A stretch of 64,000 nucleotides of DNA, from assembly GCF_004005965.1 (NCBI RefSeq), contig NZ_SACY01000002.1, positions 496,001 to 560,000 on the forward strand. The letters run 5' to 3'. The notes beneath the pieces were generated by a model. The model was not told where the DNA came from. It saw only the letters and a list, made by a program, of their open reading frames with translations, and searched no databases. The DNA comes from Sandaracinomonas limnophila. Lineage in GTDB: Bacteria; Bacteroidota; Bacteroidia; Cytophagales; Spirosomataceae. Positions 63,870 through 64,000 of the stretch are shown piece by piece; the first letter of the stretch is position 1; each line of letters begins with the position of its first letter. The position numbers were made by a program, and so were the translations under genes.

Positions 63870-64000
63870 TTACTTGTTGATACGAAATGTCAAACCCATC
63901 GAAATGGTTTGTGTGGTTAGGTCAAAATTGCCGGTATTTGCGCTCGAAGAATTCAAGGATGAATATTGTCCATATCCAAAAACAAATTCTGTAGAGGGAT
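63870..64000 (-). CDS. C-terminal end of an outer-membrane beta-barrel-like protein (partial)
   Basis: The open frame enters from the right edge and ends at TAA 63870-63872, giving 42 residues ending TQTISMGLTFRINK. Alternating polar and hydrophobic residues fit an outer-membrane barrel strand, and GYGQYSSLNS suits such loops. It ends 15 bp before the giant fibre gene starts, so it is probably the upstream gene of the operon. Family cannot be fixed from so little. Confidence 0.5.
   Translation of the reverse strand, partial: PSTEFVFGYGQYSSLNSSSANTGNFDLTTQTISMGLTFRINK

Noticed and set aside
51007-64000. Prophage or contractile injection system
   Set aside because: Fibre-like genes only; no capsid, sheath, baseplate, terminase, integrase or lysis genes, and the proteins carry Sec signal peptides.

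Overview
The window is chromosomal DNA from a member of the Bacteroidota. The evidence is AT-rich intergenic DNA with few Shine-Dalgarno motifs, promoters of the TTTG / TAnnTTTG type, type IX secretion (T9SS) C-terminal sorting domains, Bacteroidota-type RpoB and RpoC followed by a DUF3467 protein, Wzi-type capsule assembly protein, and membrane-anchored AraC-type regulators. No rRNA is present and I cannot name a genus; a Cytophagales-like aquatic lineage is only a guess.

Layout. 1-3.9 kb: end of an epimerase gene, a periplasmic rhodanese-thioredoxin fusion, then eno, a DivIC/FtsB-type division gene, tRNA-Trp, secE and nusG. 4-14.7 kb: an accessory block mostly on the minus strand (aldose epimerase, T9SS-exported phosphatase, three tandem membrane AraC regulators, a secreted NTF2-like protein, a thioredoxin-fold lipid/redox-type protein, a polysaccharide deacetylase and a GT87-like membrane glycosyltransferase). 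This block sits where rplK-rplA-rplJ-rplL are normally found. 15-24.3 kb: rpoB, rpoC, a HicAB toxin-antitoxin pair including a 59-residue HicA, and DUF3467. 24.4-30.3 kb: a hexuronate operon (uxaB, uxaC, kdgK, eda, exuT) without a visible altronate dehydratase. 30.4-43.3 kb: mazG, a GH16 glucanase, a glycosyltransferase, recF, pdhA, uvrB, an ABC ATPase, a fourth membrane AraC regulator, a sterol-desaturase-like protein, a carboxylesterase and an SdpI-like protein. 43.7-51 kb: DUF1800/DUF1501 pair, LOG-family protein, GT2, epimerase and Wzi. 51-64 kb: a minus-strand operon of secreted phage-tail-fibre-like proteins, with a 2313-residue repeat fibre, an S74-chaperone fibre, a lectin-like protein and a frameshifted remnant.

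Two themes run across the window and are not explained by ordinary genes. First, gaps between genes carry short tandem arrays (7-9 bp units such as TTAATTG, GTGAAAA, GAATTAT, GGTTATG, GTGAGCAAA), usually as an inverted pair. The arrays touch start or stop codons and in several genes have become the coding end, a signal peptide or an internal insertion. Second, a GC-rich palindromic REP-like element is present five times, once as a perfect 35-bp-arm hairpin and once inside a gene. A separate 100-bp element with 19-bp terminal inverted repeats lies at 40.2 kb.

The fibre operon at the right end is the best candidate for an unusual system. Its members share near-identical amino-terminal and carboxy-terminal modules, have Sec signal peptides, lack any phage structural or integration genes nearby, and look like a modular, recombining surface-fibre locus.
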